A stretch of DNA of 8,691 bases from Methanobacteriota archaeon. GTDB taxonomy: Archaea; Thermoplasmatota; Poseidoniia; MGIII; CG-Epi1. The stretch covers positions 1-8,691 of the forward strand of contig PSPB01000031.1 in assembly GCA_003193815.1 (NCBI GenBank), given 5' to 3'. Below, piece by piece: positions 1-7,289 of the stretch. Position numbers and translations under genes: made by a program. Positions within the stretch are counted from its first letter, which is position 1. Every line of letters starts with the position of its first letter. Under the pieces are notes generated by a model, which did no database searches, was not told the origin of the DNA, and was given only the letters and a program-made list of their open reading frames with translations.

Positions 1-492
1 GAAATCGCCAAGGAGGCGGTGCAGAACGTCTCGGCGCTGGTCAAGAAATATACGGGAGAGGACATTACGAAATACGATATCCACGTCCAGTTCGTCGGCG
101 CCTACGAAGGCGTCGAGGGCGACAGCGCGTCGGTGAGCATCGCCGCCGCGGTGATTTCCGCGCTGGAAGAGGCGGAGGTGGACCAGTCAATCGCGCTCAC
201 GGGGTCGCTCTCGGTGCGCGGGCAGGTGCTGCCGGTCGGCGGCGTCACCGCCAAGATTGAGGCCGCCGCCGAGGTGGGCATCCGCAAGGTGCTCATTCCC
301 GAGGCCAACATGCAGGACGTGCTGCTCGAATCACGCTATCGCGGCAAAATCGAGGTCGTCCCGGTCGCGACACTCCAGGACGTGCTCGACAATATTCTGG
401 TCCCCGGCTCCAGCAAGGAAAGCCTTCTTGAGAAGCTGGCGCTGGCGCGCTTCCTGCCCGGCAAGTTCCCCGGCTCGCCGAGTGCCGCCTAG
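1..492 (+). CDS. lonB: ATP-dependent protease LonB, C-terminal proteolytic domain (partial, 5' end outside window)
   Basis: Archaeal-type Lon protease, which degrades misfolded and regulatory proteins using ATP; archaeal LonB is normally membrane-anchored. Only the C-terminal 163 codons are present: the frame is open from base 1, so the GTG at 19 is an internal codon and not the start. The Ser-Lys dyad is visible. Numbering the first codon as 1, Ser42 lies in EGDSASVS and Lys85 in [10 protein letters not shown], 43 residues apart, the spacing known for Lon catalytic dyads. The EGDSAS form is that of LonB rather than LonA (PKDGPSAG). The [16 protein letters not shown] stretch before the Lys is also typical. 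The AAA+ domain and membrane segments would lie upstream, outside the window. The stop codon TAG (490-492) overlaps the stop of the convergent kinase gene. The gene looks like a host housekeeping gene flanking the polymer island. Confidence 0.95.
   Translation, partial: EIAKEAVQNVSALVKKYTGEDITKYDIHVQFVGAYEGVEGDSASVSIAAAVISALEEAEVDQSIALTGSLSVRGQVLPVGGVTAKIEAAAEVGIRKVLIPEANMQDVLLESRYRGKIEVVPVATLQDVLDNILVPGSSKESLLEKLALARFLPGKFPGSPSAA
489..492. other. Shared CTAG palindrome forming both stop codons of convergent lonB and pantoate kinase
   Basis: The plus-strand TAG stop of lonB occupies 490-492, and the minus-strand TAG stop of the pantoate kinase occupies 491-489. The two stops share the palindrome CTAG, so the genes meet tail to tail with no intergenic DNA. 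No stem-loop or T-tract terminator is visible at the junction, so the transcripts probably overlap. Confidence 0.9.
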
Positions 493-1304
493 AAGCGCCG
501 CACTTCGCCGAACTGCTCCAGCTCGGCCGCGATAGGCTCAATCTCTTCACCGGTCACGACCACCGCGGTCCCGAGGTGCGCGACCGTTCCGACCGCGCCC
601 ATCGGCAGCTCCGCCAGCGCAGTGGCCGCTTCCGGCGGCATCAGTCCCGAGAGCTCGCTGAAGAGCCGGCCCGCCTTGAGGAAGGCGCGCAACGTCGGCG
701 CCGGCAGCGGGTGGGCGGTCGCGGCACCGTTGATGATTTCGCGCCAGCCGTCGTCCTTGAGCACGTCGCTGGTGTTGCGCCCGTCGCCGCAGAGGCAGAG
801 CGCCAGCGCGCCGTCGAGCGACGACGTCACGACGTCGCCGCCCACGCCCGGGCTGCGGCGCTGCACCAGCCGCGCCCCGGGGCCGTCGCGCAACGCCGCC
901 GCCTGCGCCATCACGTCGCCGAGCCCCGTCGAGTGCTCGATTTCCGACTGGTGCGCGGCGCGCGTCGCGCGCTCGAGGCCGACGCCCAGCTCGAGGCAGG
1001 CGGCGAGCGCGGTCGCGCCCGACATCCCCATCCCGGCGCCGAGCGGCATCTCGCGCCGCAGCCAGAAAGTGAGCTTCTCGGGGCCGTCCAGCGCCAGCTC
1101 GACCGCGCGGCGCGTGACCGGGTCCTTCACCTTGCGTTTGCCTTCGTAGAAGGCGATACTGGTGCGCTTCGCCGGCTGCCGCTCGAGCGCGGCATAGGCG
1201 CCCTGCGGCAGGCAGATGCCGAGGCCGGTCGAGCCGTGCAGCAGCGGGTCGTCGTCGGGGTGGATGTGGAACAGCAGGCTCAGGTGCGCCGGCGCGAAGC
1301 TCAT
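489..1304 (-). CDS. Pantoate kinase (archaeal GHMP kinase, CoA biosynthesis)
   Basis: Phosphorylates pantoate to 4-phosphopantoate with ATP, the step that with phosphopantothenate synthetase replaces the bacterial PanC/PanK route to coenzyme A in most archaea; cytoplasmic. The product is 271 aa, near the usual size. Visible motifs are an N-terminal FAPAHLS stretch with [12 protein letters not shown] (residues 19-30), the GHMP phosphate-binding loop [13 protein letters not shown] (87-99), [14 protein letters not shown] (121-134, a strongly pantoate-kinase-like block), and a C-terminal [15 protein letters not shown] (237-250). The start chosen is ATG at 1304. An in-frame ATG at 1352 exists, but it lies inside the upstream glycosyltransferase and would add 16 residues before the conserved N-terminus. 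ATG 1304 overlaps the TGA of that gene (ATGA, 1301-1304), implying co-transcription and coupled translation. The 3' end is convergent with lonB. GC is very high (52 of 60 bases at 841-900), so long open frames on the other strand are artefacts. Confidence 0.9.
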   Translation of the reverse strand: MSFAPAHLSLLFHIHPDDDPLLHGSTGLGICLPQGAYAALERQPAKRTSIAFYEGKRKVKDPVTRRAVELALDGPEKLTFWLRREMPLGAGMGMSGATALAACLELGVGLERATRAAHQSEIEHSTGLGDVMAQAAALRDGPGARLVQRRSPGVGGDVVTSSLDGALALCLCGDGRNTSDVLKDDGWREIINGAATAHPLPAPTLRAFLKAGRLFSELSGLMPPEAATALAELPMGAVGTVAHLGTAVVVTGEEIEPIAAELEQFGEVRRF

Positions 1305-2401
1305 ACGAATCTCGCATAGAGTTCGAGCGTCCGCGTGACGGTGCGCTCCCACGTGCGCTCGCGGAGTGCGAAAGCGTGCCCCGCCGCGCCAAGCCGGTCC
1401 ATCAACCCCGGCGAGTCGAGCAGCCGCTTTACGCCTGCGGCCATCTCGCCCGGTGGCGTCAGCAGCGCGTTCCCGGCGGTCGCTTCGCGCACCGACGGCA
1501 GCGCGGTCGCCACGACGGGGAGGCGACAGCCCATATATTCGAAAATCTTCAGCGGCGAGAAGCCGTAGTCGCGCGCGGGGTAGGGCGCCAGCCCGAGGTC
1601 CGCTTCCGCCAGCAGCCGCGGCACGTCGGCGCGTTCCAGCCGGCCGACATGGTGCAGGTTAGGCAGCTCCGGCAGCGCCAGCCCGTAGCCGCCGCCGGCG
1701 ATGACGACCGCCAGCCGCGGCAGCGCGCGCGCCAGTGCCAGCAGCTCGTCGGTCCCGTGCCACGGCCCCAACGCGCCGACGAAGACCGCTAGCGGGCCGT
1801 CGAGGCCGAGCCGCTCGCGGATGCCGAGCGGCTCGGCTCCCGGCACAAAGCGCTCTGACTCGTAGCCGTTCTGGATTGCGGCGAAGCCGGTCGCGTCGGG
1901 GTGCCAGTGTGCCGCCTGTTGCCGCAGCGTGCGGCTCACTGCAAAGCCACCGGTCGCCAGCGAAACCTGCTCGCGGCACGACCGCCGCGCCGCTTCGAGG
2001 TAGGGCCAGGTTCGTGCCAGCCGGCTCGCCGTAGTCTCCGACCGCAGCCAGTTATCGTCAATCTGCAGTACCGACGGCACCCCCGTGCGCGCCGCCTCGC
2101 GGACGCCGGCTCCGGCGAAGAGGTAGCCGCGGTCGTGCACCAGGTCGAAGCCGCCTGCACCGAGCAGTTCGCGCACCCGCACGGCGGCAAGCCGCGTGAA
2201 TAGCAGCCGCTCTCCCGGCAGGCCACGGTCGGGCACCGGCTCGAGCTGCACGCCGTTCTCGGTGCGCGCGGTCCCGCAGCGGCAGAGCAGCGTCACCGCG
2301 ACCCCTTGCGCCACCAGCCCTTCGGCCAGCGCCAGCTGGTGCAGCGTCTGCCCCAGCGTGTCCGGCACTCGCACCGACGGCGCGACCATCAGCACCCGCA
2401 C
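1301..2401 (-). CDS. GT4-family glycosyltransferase A
   Basis: Predicted GT-B fold, retaining glycosyltransferase (GT4, glycosyl transferases group 1) that moves a sugar from a nucleotide-sugar to a glycan or lipid acceptor on the cytoplasmic side of the membrane; donor and acceptor cannot be read from sequence. At 366 aa it has family length. The N-terminal Rossmann-like domain begins VRVLMVAPSVRVPDTLGQ. The C-terminal donor domain has FVGALGPWHGTDELL (207-221), VVIAGGGYG (232-240) and the nucleotide-sugar-binding segment YGFSPLKIFEYMGCRLPVV (279-297). The start is GTG at 2401. The frame is open to 2572, but those codons lie antisense inside the divergent gene, and conserved sequence begins at VRVLMVAP. 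There is no Shine-Dalgarno sequence; a TATA-like element lies 24-28 bases upstream, implying a leaderless mRNA. It overlaps the pantoate kinase by ATGA, an odd pairing of surface glycosylation with CoA synthesis. GC is high (49 of 60 bases at 1681-1740), unlike the island genes. Confidence 0.85.
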   Translation of the reverse strand: MRVLMVAPSVRVPDTLGQTLHQLALAEGLVAQGVAVTLLCRCGTARTENGVQLEPVPDRGLPGERLLFTRLAAVRVRELLGAGGFDLVHDRGYLFAGAGVREAARTGVPSVLQIDDNWLRSETTASRLARTWPYLEAARRSCREQVSLATGGFAVSRTLRQQAAHWHPDATGFAAIQNGYESERFVPGAEPLGIRERLGLDGPLAVFVGALGPWHGTDELLALARALPRLAVVIAGGGYGLALPELPNLHHVGRLERADVPRLLAEADLGLAPYPARDYGFSPLKIFEYMGCRLPVVATALPSVREATAGNALLTPPGEMAAGVKRLLDSPGLMDRLGAAGHAFALRERTWERTVTRTLELYARFV

Positions 2402-2450
2402 GCTGCCGGAGGCGGAGCGTCCTCTTTTAGGGGTATTGCCTTCGGCGAGC
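2402..2450. promoter_or_regulatory. Compact divergent promoter between glycosyltransferases A and B
   Basis: These 49 bases are all that separates the divergent GTG starts at 2401 (-) and 2451 (+). The only AT-rich element is TTTTA at 2425-2429, near the exact centre: -26 to -22 from the plus start and -28 to -24 (read as TAAAA) from the minus start. In archaea the TATA box lies about 26 bases upstream of the transcription start, so both mRNAs would begin at or next to their start codons. No SD-like sequence precedes either start. The box is a weak match to the TTTATA consensus, and no clear BRE is seen. Confidence 0.55.
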
Positions 2451-3551
2451 GTGGCGCGCATCGGGGTAATCTGCGACCGCGAATTCCTGACACCGTTCGA
2501 CCAGCGGGTCTGGAAGGAAGCGCGCACGCTGGCCGACGCGGGATACGACGTGGAAATCCTGACGCCCCACACGCGCAGCGAAGTGCAGGAGGTGGATGGC
2601 CTTACGGTGCGCTGCGTCTCGACCGCCGGCCCGCCCGGCGCGACCGCGCTGCGGCTGCTACGGCTGGCACTGCGCGGGCGCTACGATGCGTTCCATTGCC
2701 ACGAGTTGGACCCGCTGCTCTACGCGCTGCTTCTGCGACCGCTGACCGGGAAGCCGGTGGTATGGGACTGCCACGAGTACCTGGTGCCGATGAAGCGTGA
2801 GCTGCAGGGGCCGCTGGCGGCGCAACTGACGGCGCTTGCCATCGAAGTGGCTGCGCCTCGTGCCAGCGCCATCGTCACGGTTGACAACAGGCTCGGCCGC
2901 CGTCTTGCCAAGTATGGCCGGATTCTGGTCCTGCCCAACTATCCCCGCCTGGCGAACTTTCCATCAGTTTCCAGTTCCAGACCGGACGGCCCCCCGGTGA
3001 TGCTCTATGTCGGCAGCCTGACCGAGCGCCGTGGTATCTTGGTGATGCTGGAGGCGTTGCGCCTGCTCCGGAAGTCGTTTGACGTCCGACTGATGATTGC
3101 CGGTGGATTCTATGACGATAATCTGGAACAGAAATGCCGTGCGTTCGACCGGGAGCATGACTTGCAGGTGGAGTGGCTCGGGTGGGTAGACCACCGGGAA
3201 CTGGCCGGAGTGGTGTCACAGGCTAGCCTGGGGTTGTCCCTGCTCCAGCCCACCGAGCGGTACCTGAAGGGACTGCCGACCAAGATTTTCGAGTACCTGA
3301 TTATGGGGCTCCCCGTCCTTTCGGCACGGGGACCGCTGCTGGACCGCCTGATTGCGTTGTCTGCCGCCGGCCAGTCAGTAGATTCCACGAATCCCGCGAC
3401 CGTGGCGGCTGGCATGCGGGAGCTGCTGTCCCGGGATGACCTGGCAACAATGGCCTCGAAGGGTCAACATATCGCACGAAAACTATTCACCTGGGATGCA
3501 CGACAGGGCAAGCTGCCTGACCTCTACGCGCGACTGCTGCAAAGTTCGTGA
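2451..3551 (+). CDS. GT4-family glycosyltransferase B
   Basis: Predicted retaining GT-B glycosyltransferase (GT4) acting in the cytoplasm on a surface-glycan precursor; donor unknown. The 366-aa product starts VARIGVICDREF at GTG 2451. The frame is open to 2196, but those 85 residues are antisense to glycosyltransferase A and are low-complexity Ser/Arg/Pro sequence, so they are rejected; TTG 2436 is a possible alternative start. The N-terminal domain has FDQRVWKEARTLADAGYDV (16-34), HCHELDP (82-88) and WDCHEY (105-110). After a linker around LPNYP (161-165), the donor domain shows MLYVGSLTERRG (184-195), LMIAGGFYDD (214-223) and LKGLPTKIFEYLIMGLPV (272-289), holding the conserved donor-binding Glu (E281). 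Composition changes mid-gene: 43/60 GC at 2641-2700 against 32/60 at 3061-3120, the shift falling near the inter-domain linker. The 3' end overlaps glycosyltransferase C by 28 bases, tail to tail. Confidence 0.85.
   Translation: MARIGVICDREFLTPFDQRVWKEARTLADAGYDVEILTPHTRSEVQEVDGLTVRCVSTAGPPGATALRLLRLALRGRYDAFHCHELDPLLYALLLRPLTGKPVVWDCHEYLVPMKRELQGPLAAQLTALAIEVAAPRASAIVTVDNRLGRRLAKYGRILVLPNYPRLANFPSVSSSRPDGPPVMLYVGSLTERRGILVMLEALRLLRKSFDVRLMIAGGFYDDNLEQKCRAFDREHDLQVEWLGWVDHRELAGVVSQASLGLSLLQPTERYLKGLPTKIFEYLIMGLPVLSARGPLLDRLIALSAAGQSVDSTNPATVAAGMRELLSRDDLATMASKGQHIARKLFTWDARQGKLPDLYARLLQSS
3524..3551. other. 28-base tail-to-tail overlap of glycosyltransferases B and C
   Basis: The plus-strand gene ends with TGA at 3549-3551 and the minus-strand gene ends with TAG at 3526-3524, so the last nine codons of each are coded on opposite strands of the same DNA. 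No terminator hairpin or T-tract is visible. The mRNAs must be complementary at their 3' ends, at least over these 28 bases. Confidence 0.9.
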
Positions 3552-4588
3552 TACAGTGCTTCAACGGTCGCGGCCGCTTCGTCCCAGCGCCAGTTTGCAT
3601 CAACGAGCGGCGGCCCCTGCTCCAGCGCCTGTTGCGACAGCCCCTCTTCGGTGAGCGCGCGAACCAGTGCCTTCGCCAGCGCATCCGCATCACCGGGAGG
3701 AAACAGGAGCACCGGCGCGCTGGTAGACGCCCATTGCCGATTGGCCTTGATGTCGCTGGCAACCAGGACTGCCCCGGAAGCCATTGCTTCGAGCGCCGTC
3801 AGCGGGATGCTGTCGGAAAGGGCTGGAGTAACCACCGCCCTCGCCCGGCCCATGAGATTTGCCAACTTATTTTCCGGCAAGAGACCGGGAAGGCTGACGT
3901 TTGGCCCGGCATCTTCGAGCATCTCCGCAACTTCCTCCCGAAGTGGCCCGTTACCAGCCAGGATGAATCGTGCCTCTGGGACCTCCCTGATGACCTCGGG
4001 AATGGCTCTTGCCAGGCAAAGGGGGTCGTAAACCTCCCGGAAACCACGGCTGAACAGCACCAGGAGCTCCTTGCGACCCGGCTTGAATAAATCGCAATCC
4101 ACTCCAAATATGAGGGGAAGCAGACGTTTCTCGTTAACCCCCCATTTCCGCAGGTTCTCTGCGAGGACGGGCGGAGCAATCACTCGGTCCGCCCCCAAGG
4201 CAGTTTTCCGGACTATTCTTGACAGTAGCCAGGATTCATCCGGAGCCAACAGGACGTCAGAGCCCAGAGCCGTGATTACCACTGGATGGCGGCCGGCCCT
4301 GATCGCATAATTGCCATGATTGACAAGATTGAACCCGTGCACGACTTGAGGGGCAAAATCATCCAGCATCCTTCGCAACCGGGCGGTAGTCCGGCGCACG
4401 GTACTCCCGAGGGTGAATAGGTAGCGGCGGTCAAGCGGTGGCTCTGGACCAAAATGGGTTGCACCGCTGTTTTCCACGAGCGAAAAGAGCGCCACTTCGT
4501 GGCCGCGACCCTTGAGCCACTCCACCCAACGGATGGTATGGATGCTGCGGGCGCTGGACACCATGGCAATACGCAGTGAAGAAGTCAC
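3524..4588 (-). CDS. GT4-family glycosyltransferase C
   Basis: Predicted retaining GT-B glycosyltransferase (GT4), 354 aa, cytoplasmic face of the membrane, probably adding a sugar to the same glycan as its neighbours. The N-terminal domain begins SLRIAMVSSARSIHTIRWVEWL and includes VVITALGSDVLLAP (103-116), a GSD motif common in this family. The C-terminal domain has LIFGVDCDLFKPG (159-171), FILAGNGPLREEV (208-220) and the donor-binding block LSDSIPLTALEAMASG (257-272), in which the first acidic residue of the usual E-x7-E is Asp258 and the second is Glu267. The start is GTG 4588, directly before the conserved Rossmann strand. It has no SD, but TATAA lies 22-26 bases upstream, so a leaderless transcript is likely. 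It shares a 51-base divergent promoter with the flippase. Local GC is low (27 of 60 bases at 4081-4140), unlike glycosyltransferase A. Confidence 0.86.
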   Translation of the reverse strand: MTSSLRIAMVSSARSIHTIRWVEWLKGRGHEVALFSLVENSGATHFGPEPPLDRRYLFTLGSTVRRTTARLRRMLDDFAPQVVHGFNLVNHGNYAIRAGRHPVVITALGSDVLLAPDESWLLSRIVRKTALGADRVIAPPVLAENLRKWGVNEKRLLPLIFGVDCDLFKPGRKELLVLFSRGFREVYDPLCLARAIPEVIREVPEARFILAGNGPLREEVAEMLEDAGPNVSLPGLLPENKLANLMGRARAVVTPALSDSIPLTALEAMASGAVLVASDIKANRQWASTSAPVLLFPPGDADALAKALVRALTEEGLSQQALEQGPPLVDANWRWDEAAATVEALYHELCSSRA

Positions 4589-4639
4589 GCCCGTCCATTT
4601 CGGACACCGTTATAGCCTGCTCCCCCCAGTATCTCAACC
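4589..4639. promoter_or_regulatory. Compact divergent promoter between glycosyltransferase C and flippase
   Basis: These 51 bases separate GTG 4588 (-) from ATG 4640 (+). A single TATA-like element, TTATA at 4610-4614, lies near the centre. It is -30 to -26 relative to the plus start and, read as TATAA, -26 to -22 relative to the minus start. Neither start has an SD sequence; the flippase is preceded by C-rich DNA. As in the gap at 2402-2450, the geometry suggests one TBP site driving two leaderless transcripts. Confidence 0.62.
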
Positions 4640-6097
4640 ATGCTGGCCCGCAAGGTGGCCGTTCTCATCTATGGCCGCGCCATCGCGTTTGGCCTGAGTC
4701 TGGCTATTCCAATCGCCCTGACACGACTGCTCATAAGAGATGAATATGGCACTTACCAGCAGCTGGTCCTGGTCTACGTTTCCATACAGGCGTTGCTCCT
4801 GCTTGGAACGCCCCAGTCCCTGCAATACTTTTTCCCGCGTATGGAGGCCGCAGAACGGCCGCAGCTAATCCGACAGACCTGGGGATTGCTCGGACTGGCA
4901 TCGCTGTTCGTCATCCTGCTCTTCGGGGCCGCCCAAGGGATGCTGGAAGTCTGGCAGCCATCCCATCCGTTGAAACAGTATCTCCTCCTGCTGGGCGTTT
5001 ACACCGGGTTGATGCTGCTGGTAACGCCATTCCAGAACCTGCTGGTGCTTGAAGACCGCGCCAAAGCAGCGATGTGGACCATGATTGGATTCAGCTTGCT
5101 GGACCTCGTTGTGCTCCCGCTCGCAGCGTGGCTGAATCCCAGCGCCATGGGGATGCTTCACGGAATCCTGATTACTGCCACGATTAAGGTCCTGACGGTC
5201 CTGGCATACATTTTCCCACGATACTTGCGCCATGGCGTTTCTGGTGCAGCTTTCATGCGCGAGCAGCTGGCCTACGGCATTCCAGTAGGGCTTACTGCCC
5301 TTATCTATGTCATCAACCTGAACATCGACAAATATCTTGTGGGTATCTTCTTCTCGACGACGATTTTTGCGGTTTATTACATTGGGTCGCTCTGGTCCCC
5401 CATTTTCGGCTGGATCACCCAGTCCGCAGCCCAGGTGGTGACGCCCAGGATGTCTGCTGCGCATAAAGAAGGGCGACTTTCGGATATCGAAAAACTCTAC
5501 AGCGAAAGCGTGCACACGCTGGCACGGGTATTCCTGCCCTTCGCGGTGGGGCTGGCTATAATCGCCCAGCCGCTGATTGTTTTCCTGTTCACGGCCGACT
5601 ATTCCGGTGCCGTGCCGGTCTTCATGATTTACCTGCTCCTGTTGCCAAGCCGCCCGTTCAGTCTGGGCTGGGTCCTCATGGCCAGTGGACAGACACGCTT
5701 CCTCTTCCGACTGGCCTCATCCATGTCCATAATCAACGTAATCCTCAGTTATACTCTGCTAGTTACGCTGGAAGGCGATATGCGCCTCCTGGGGATTCCC
5801 GTTGCTACGGTAGTAGTAGCCTGGCTATCAACGATTTTTGTCATGCGCCAGACGGCTCGTACCCTGAAAATCCCTCTCTCCCGGCTCTGTCCCTGGAGGG
5901 CAATTGCTACTGCAACGCTGGTTTCGTTGCTGGCTGGCGTACCCGCAGCATCACTCTGGGTCATCGGTCTCAGGGACGAAATCCTGCTGGCTGGTGGCCT
6001 GATTGTTTACTGCCTTGCGTTCCTGTGGCTTGCCTCCCGGTTTGGTGTGCTGGATATCCGGGACCGCAAGACCTTTCAGGCCCTGTGGCCATTCTGA
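4640..6097 (+). CDS. Wzx-type polysaccharide/oligosaccharide flippase (MOP superfamily)
   Basis: Integral membrane protein of 485 aa, the usual length for polysaccharide-biosynthesis exporters, predicted to flip a lipid-linked oligosaccharide from the cytoplasmic to the outer face of the membrane. The N-terminal signature is present: a first helix, then ALTRLLIRDEYGTYQQLVL (26-44), close to the Wzx pattern LxRxLxxxEYGxY. NIDKYLVGIFFS with VYYIG nearby (228-249) resembles the mid-protein half-repeat. About 14 hydrophobic segments are seen, roughly at residues 7-28, 41-57, 82-100, 113-133, 144-164, 171-192, 211-228, 235-258, 296-317, 326-346, 356-376, 383-402, 421-443 and 448-467. The start is ATG 4640, with no SD and a TATA box 26-30 bases upstream. 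The next gene follows 42 bases downstream on the same strand, a likely two-gene operon. Substrate cannot be inferred, but the context points to the product of glycosyltransferases A-C. Confidence 0.88.
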   Translation: MLARKVAVLIYGRAIAFGLSLAIPIALTRLLIRDEYGTYQQLVLVYVSIQALLLLGTPQSLQYFFPRMEAAERPQLIRQTWGLLGLASLFVILLFGAAQGMLEVWQPSHPLKQYLLLLGVYTGLMLLVTPFQNLLVLEDRAKAAMWTMIGFSLLDLVVLPLAAWLNPSAMGMLHGILITATIKVLTVLAYIFPRYLRHGVSGAAFMREQLAYGIPVGLTALIYVINLNIDKYLVGIFFSTTIFAVYYIGSLWSPIFGWITQSAAQVVTPRMSAAHKEGRLSDIEKLYSESVHTLARVFLPFAVGLAIIAQPLIVFLFTADYSGAVPVFMIYLLLLPSRPFSLGWVLMASGQTRFLFRLASSMSIINVILSYTLLVTLEGDMRLLGIPVATVVVAWLSTIFVMRQTARTLKIPLSRLCPWRAIATATLVSLLAGVPAASLWVIGLRDEILLAGGLIVYCLAFLWLASRFGVLDIRDRKTFQALWPF

Positions 6098-6119
6098 AAA
6101 AGCAGGGTAAACAGGCGAC

Positions 6120-6139
6120 AAAGGAGCGAGGAAGAAAAC
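6120..6139 (+). promoter_or_regulatory. Purine-rich Shine-Dalgarno region before the TTG start at 6140
   Basis: AAAGGAG at 6120-6126 and GAGG at 6128-6131 precede the TTG at 6140, with GAGG leaving an 8-base spacer. This is the clearest SD-like sequence in the window and supports the unusual TTG start. It belongs to a gene internal to an operon, as expected in archaea where first genes are leaderless and internal genes use SD. Confidence 0.55.
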
Positions 6140-7286
6140 TTGACCCCTCACCTGACATTTGAATTATTCCGCTATTTTCTGTTAATACTTGACCGTTTGT
6201 TTCCCAAGACTGAAAACCTGCTGCTCTTCCCGGTCCAGGACCGGCAGGAATTCCGTGATAACATTCGCTTCTTTCATGATTCAGCCTCCCGGCACCCTGA
6301 ATTTGAGTGTGTAATTCTCTGTTACCAGAAAGGAGGCTGGAATGGCGATGGGGCTATTTTCTTTCATAGCCTGGAAGGGTTGCTGGCCTGGCTGAGGGCC
6401 CGAATAATAATCATCCATCATGGCAGGGGCGACATACCATACTCGGATTCAATGGATTTCCGGAGGCGGAAATTAATCAACCTATGGCATGGTATCCCGG
6501 TCAAGGGAATCGGGTATACTGCCAGGAATGAAGACGAACAAACACTCAGGCAGCAATTTAAGGTCCCTAGGGCCACAATCTGTAGCTCAGAACTGGACCA
6601 GCTGGCAATGCAGGCCTCCTTCAGGCTGCCGCGGCAGCGTGTCTGGACCACGGGCCTGCCCCGAAATGACATGTTGCTCCAGGCAGAGAATGACCTTGCC
6701 CCGGACCTTCGGGAAGAGTCTGCCTGGCTCGAGGCAAAGCTCCAGGGCCGGAAAATGGTCCTGTACCTGCCCACTTGGAGGGAAGAGCTTGAGGACTTCA
6801 CAGAATTTTACCAGAGAACAATGCCGCAAGCTGGGTGAAATGCTGGAACGACATGATGCTGTATTTTGCGTGAAAAAACACCCGAATACACCGGCCCTAG
6901 ATTTTGATGGTATAGAGGTCCTTGATGTCTCTGATTCGCCTTGCAGGGAAGTAGGTACCCTGCTCAGGCACGCCCACATCCTGGTAACCGATTATTCCAG
7001 TGCCTGGATTGACTACCTGTTGCTGGACCGCCCCGTTGTCAGCTACTGTTATGACCTGGAATCTTATATGGAAAATCGAGGCCTGCTCTATGACTACGAG
7101 TCTATTTTCCCCGGAAGGCTCAACCAGACTTTTGACTTCTTCTTGGCTGAATTACAGAAGGCGCTGAATAATGGAACCCCTGACCGGCAGCAGGTTAGAG
7201 TGAAGCGCATTTTCCACAAGTATTGTGACGGGAATAATTCCCGGCGAGTTTGTGATTACCTGGCCAGCGAGCTTCGGGTTGCCTGA
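6140..7286 (+). CDS. CDP-glycerol glycerophosphotransferase family protein (TagB/TagF-like), interrupted by a +1 frameshift near 6806
   Basis: Predicted transferase moving glycerol phosphate (or another polyol phosphate) from CDP-glycerol to a glycan or lipid-linked acceptor at the membrane. The reading continues only if one base is skipped: the first frame (6140-6838, 232 aa) ends at TGA, and the conserved remainder lies in the next frame up to TGA 7284-7286. Removing one T from the TTTT run at 6806-6809 gives a continuous 381-aa protein. Motifs then appear in family order: LWHGIPVKGIGY (115-126, catalytic-type His), TGLPRND (171-177), YLPTWR (209-214), KKHPN (245-249, second conserved His) and VTDYSSAWID...RPVV (282-300). 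The join falls just after YLPTWR. The start is TTG 6140, preceded by SD-like sequence; no other start codon lies between it and the flippase stop. It is probably co-transcribed with the flippase and convergent, 3 bases apart, with the cytidylyltransferase. If the frameshift is genuine, the product lacks the second His and the TDYSS site and is inactive. GC is about 43-53%, lowest in the window. Confidence 0.84.
6806..6809 (+). other. Probable site of single-base insertion (TTTT run) in the glycerophosphotransferase gene
   Basis: Upstream codons read DFTEF and downstream codons in the +1 frame read TREQCRKLGEML. Deleting any one T of 6806-6809 joins these without losing a residue and extends the frame to 7286. 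The neighbouring frames overlap for about 30 bases around this point, so another single-base event close by is possible. A sequencing or assembly error in a homopolymer, a true mutation, or recoding would each look like this. Confidence 0.7.
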
Positions 7287-7289
7287 TAT

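Noticed and set aside
576..1319. Long plus-strand open frame of 247 codons antisense to the pantoate kinase gene, and similar long frames at 547-1392 (-) and 622-1149 (+)
   Set aside because: The DNA here reaches 52/60 GC, where stops are rare in every frame; the products are low-complexity Arg/Ala/Gly-rich, while the minus-strand kinase frame carries conserved GHMP motifs.
2196..2450. N-terminal extension of 85 residues on glycosyltransferase B
   Set aside because: It is antisense to glycosyltransferase A, is Ser/Arg/Pro low complexity, and precedes the conserved Rossmann strand that starts at GTG 2451 with a TATA-like box at the right distance.
2402..2572. 57-residue N-terminal extension on glycosyltransferase A
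   Set aside because: It would lie antisense in the start of glycosyltransferase B; family homology begins at VRVLMVAP (GTG 2401).
6489..6800. Separate gene starting near 6489 in the third frame
   Set aside because: Before about 6800 this frame is non-conserved; the conserved motifs up to YLPTWR are in the other frame, so this is the continuation of one frameshifted gene rather than a second gene.
6782..6840. Programmed +1 frameshifting
   Set aside because: No slow-decoding stop or rare codon sits at the putative shift point, there is no obvious downstream pseudoknot, and PF04464 proteins are not known to use recoding; an extra base in a T run is simpler.
7287..7289. Terminator between the convergent glycerophosphotransferase and cytidylyltransferase genes
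   Set aside because: Only three bases separate the stops, and no stem-loop or T-tract is visible around them.
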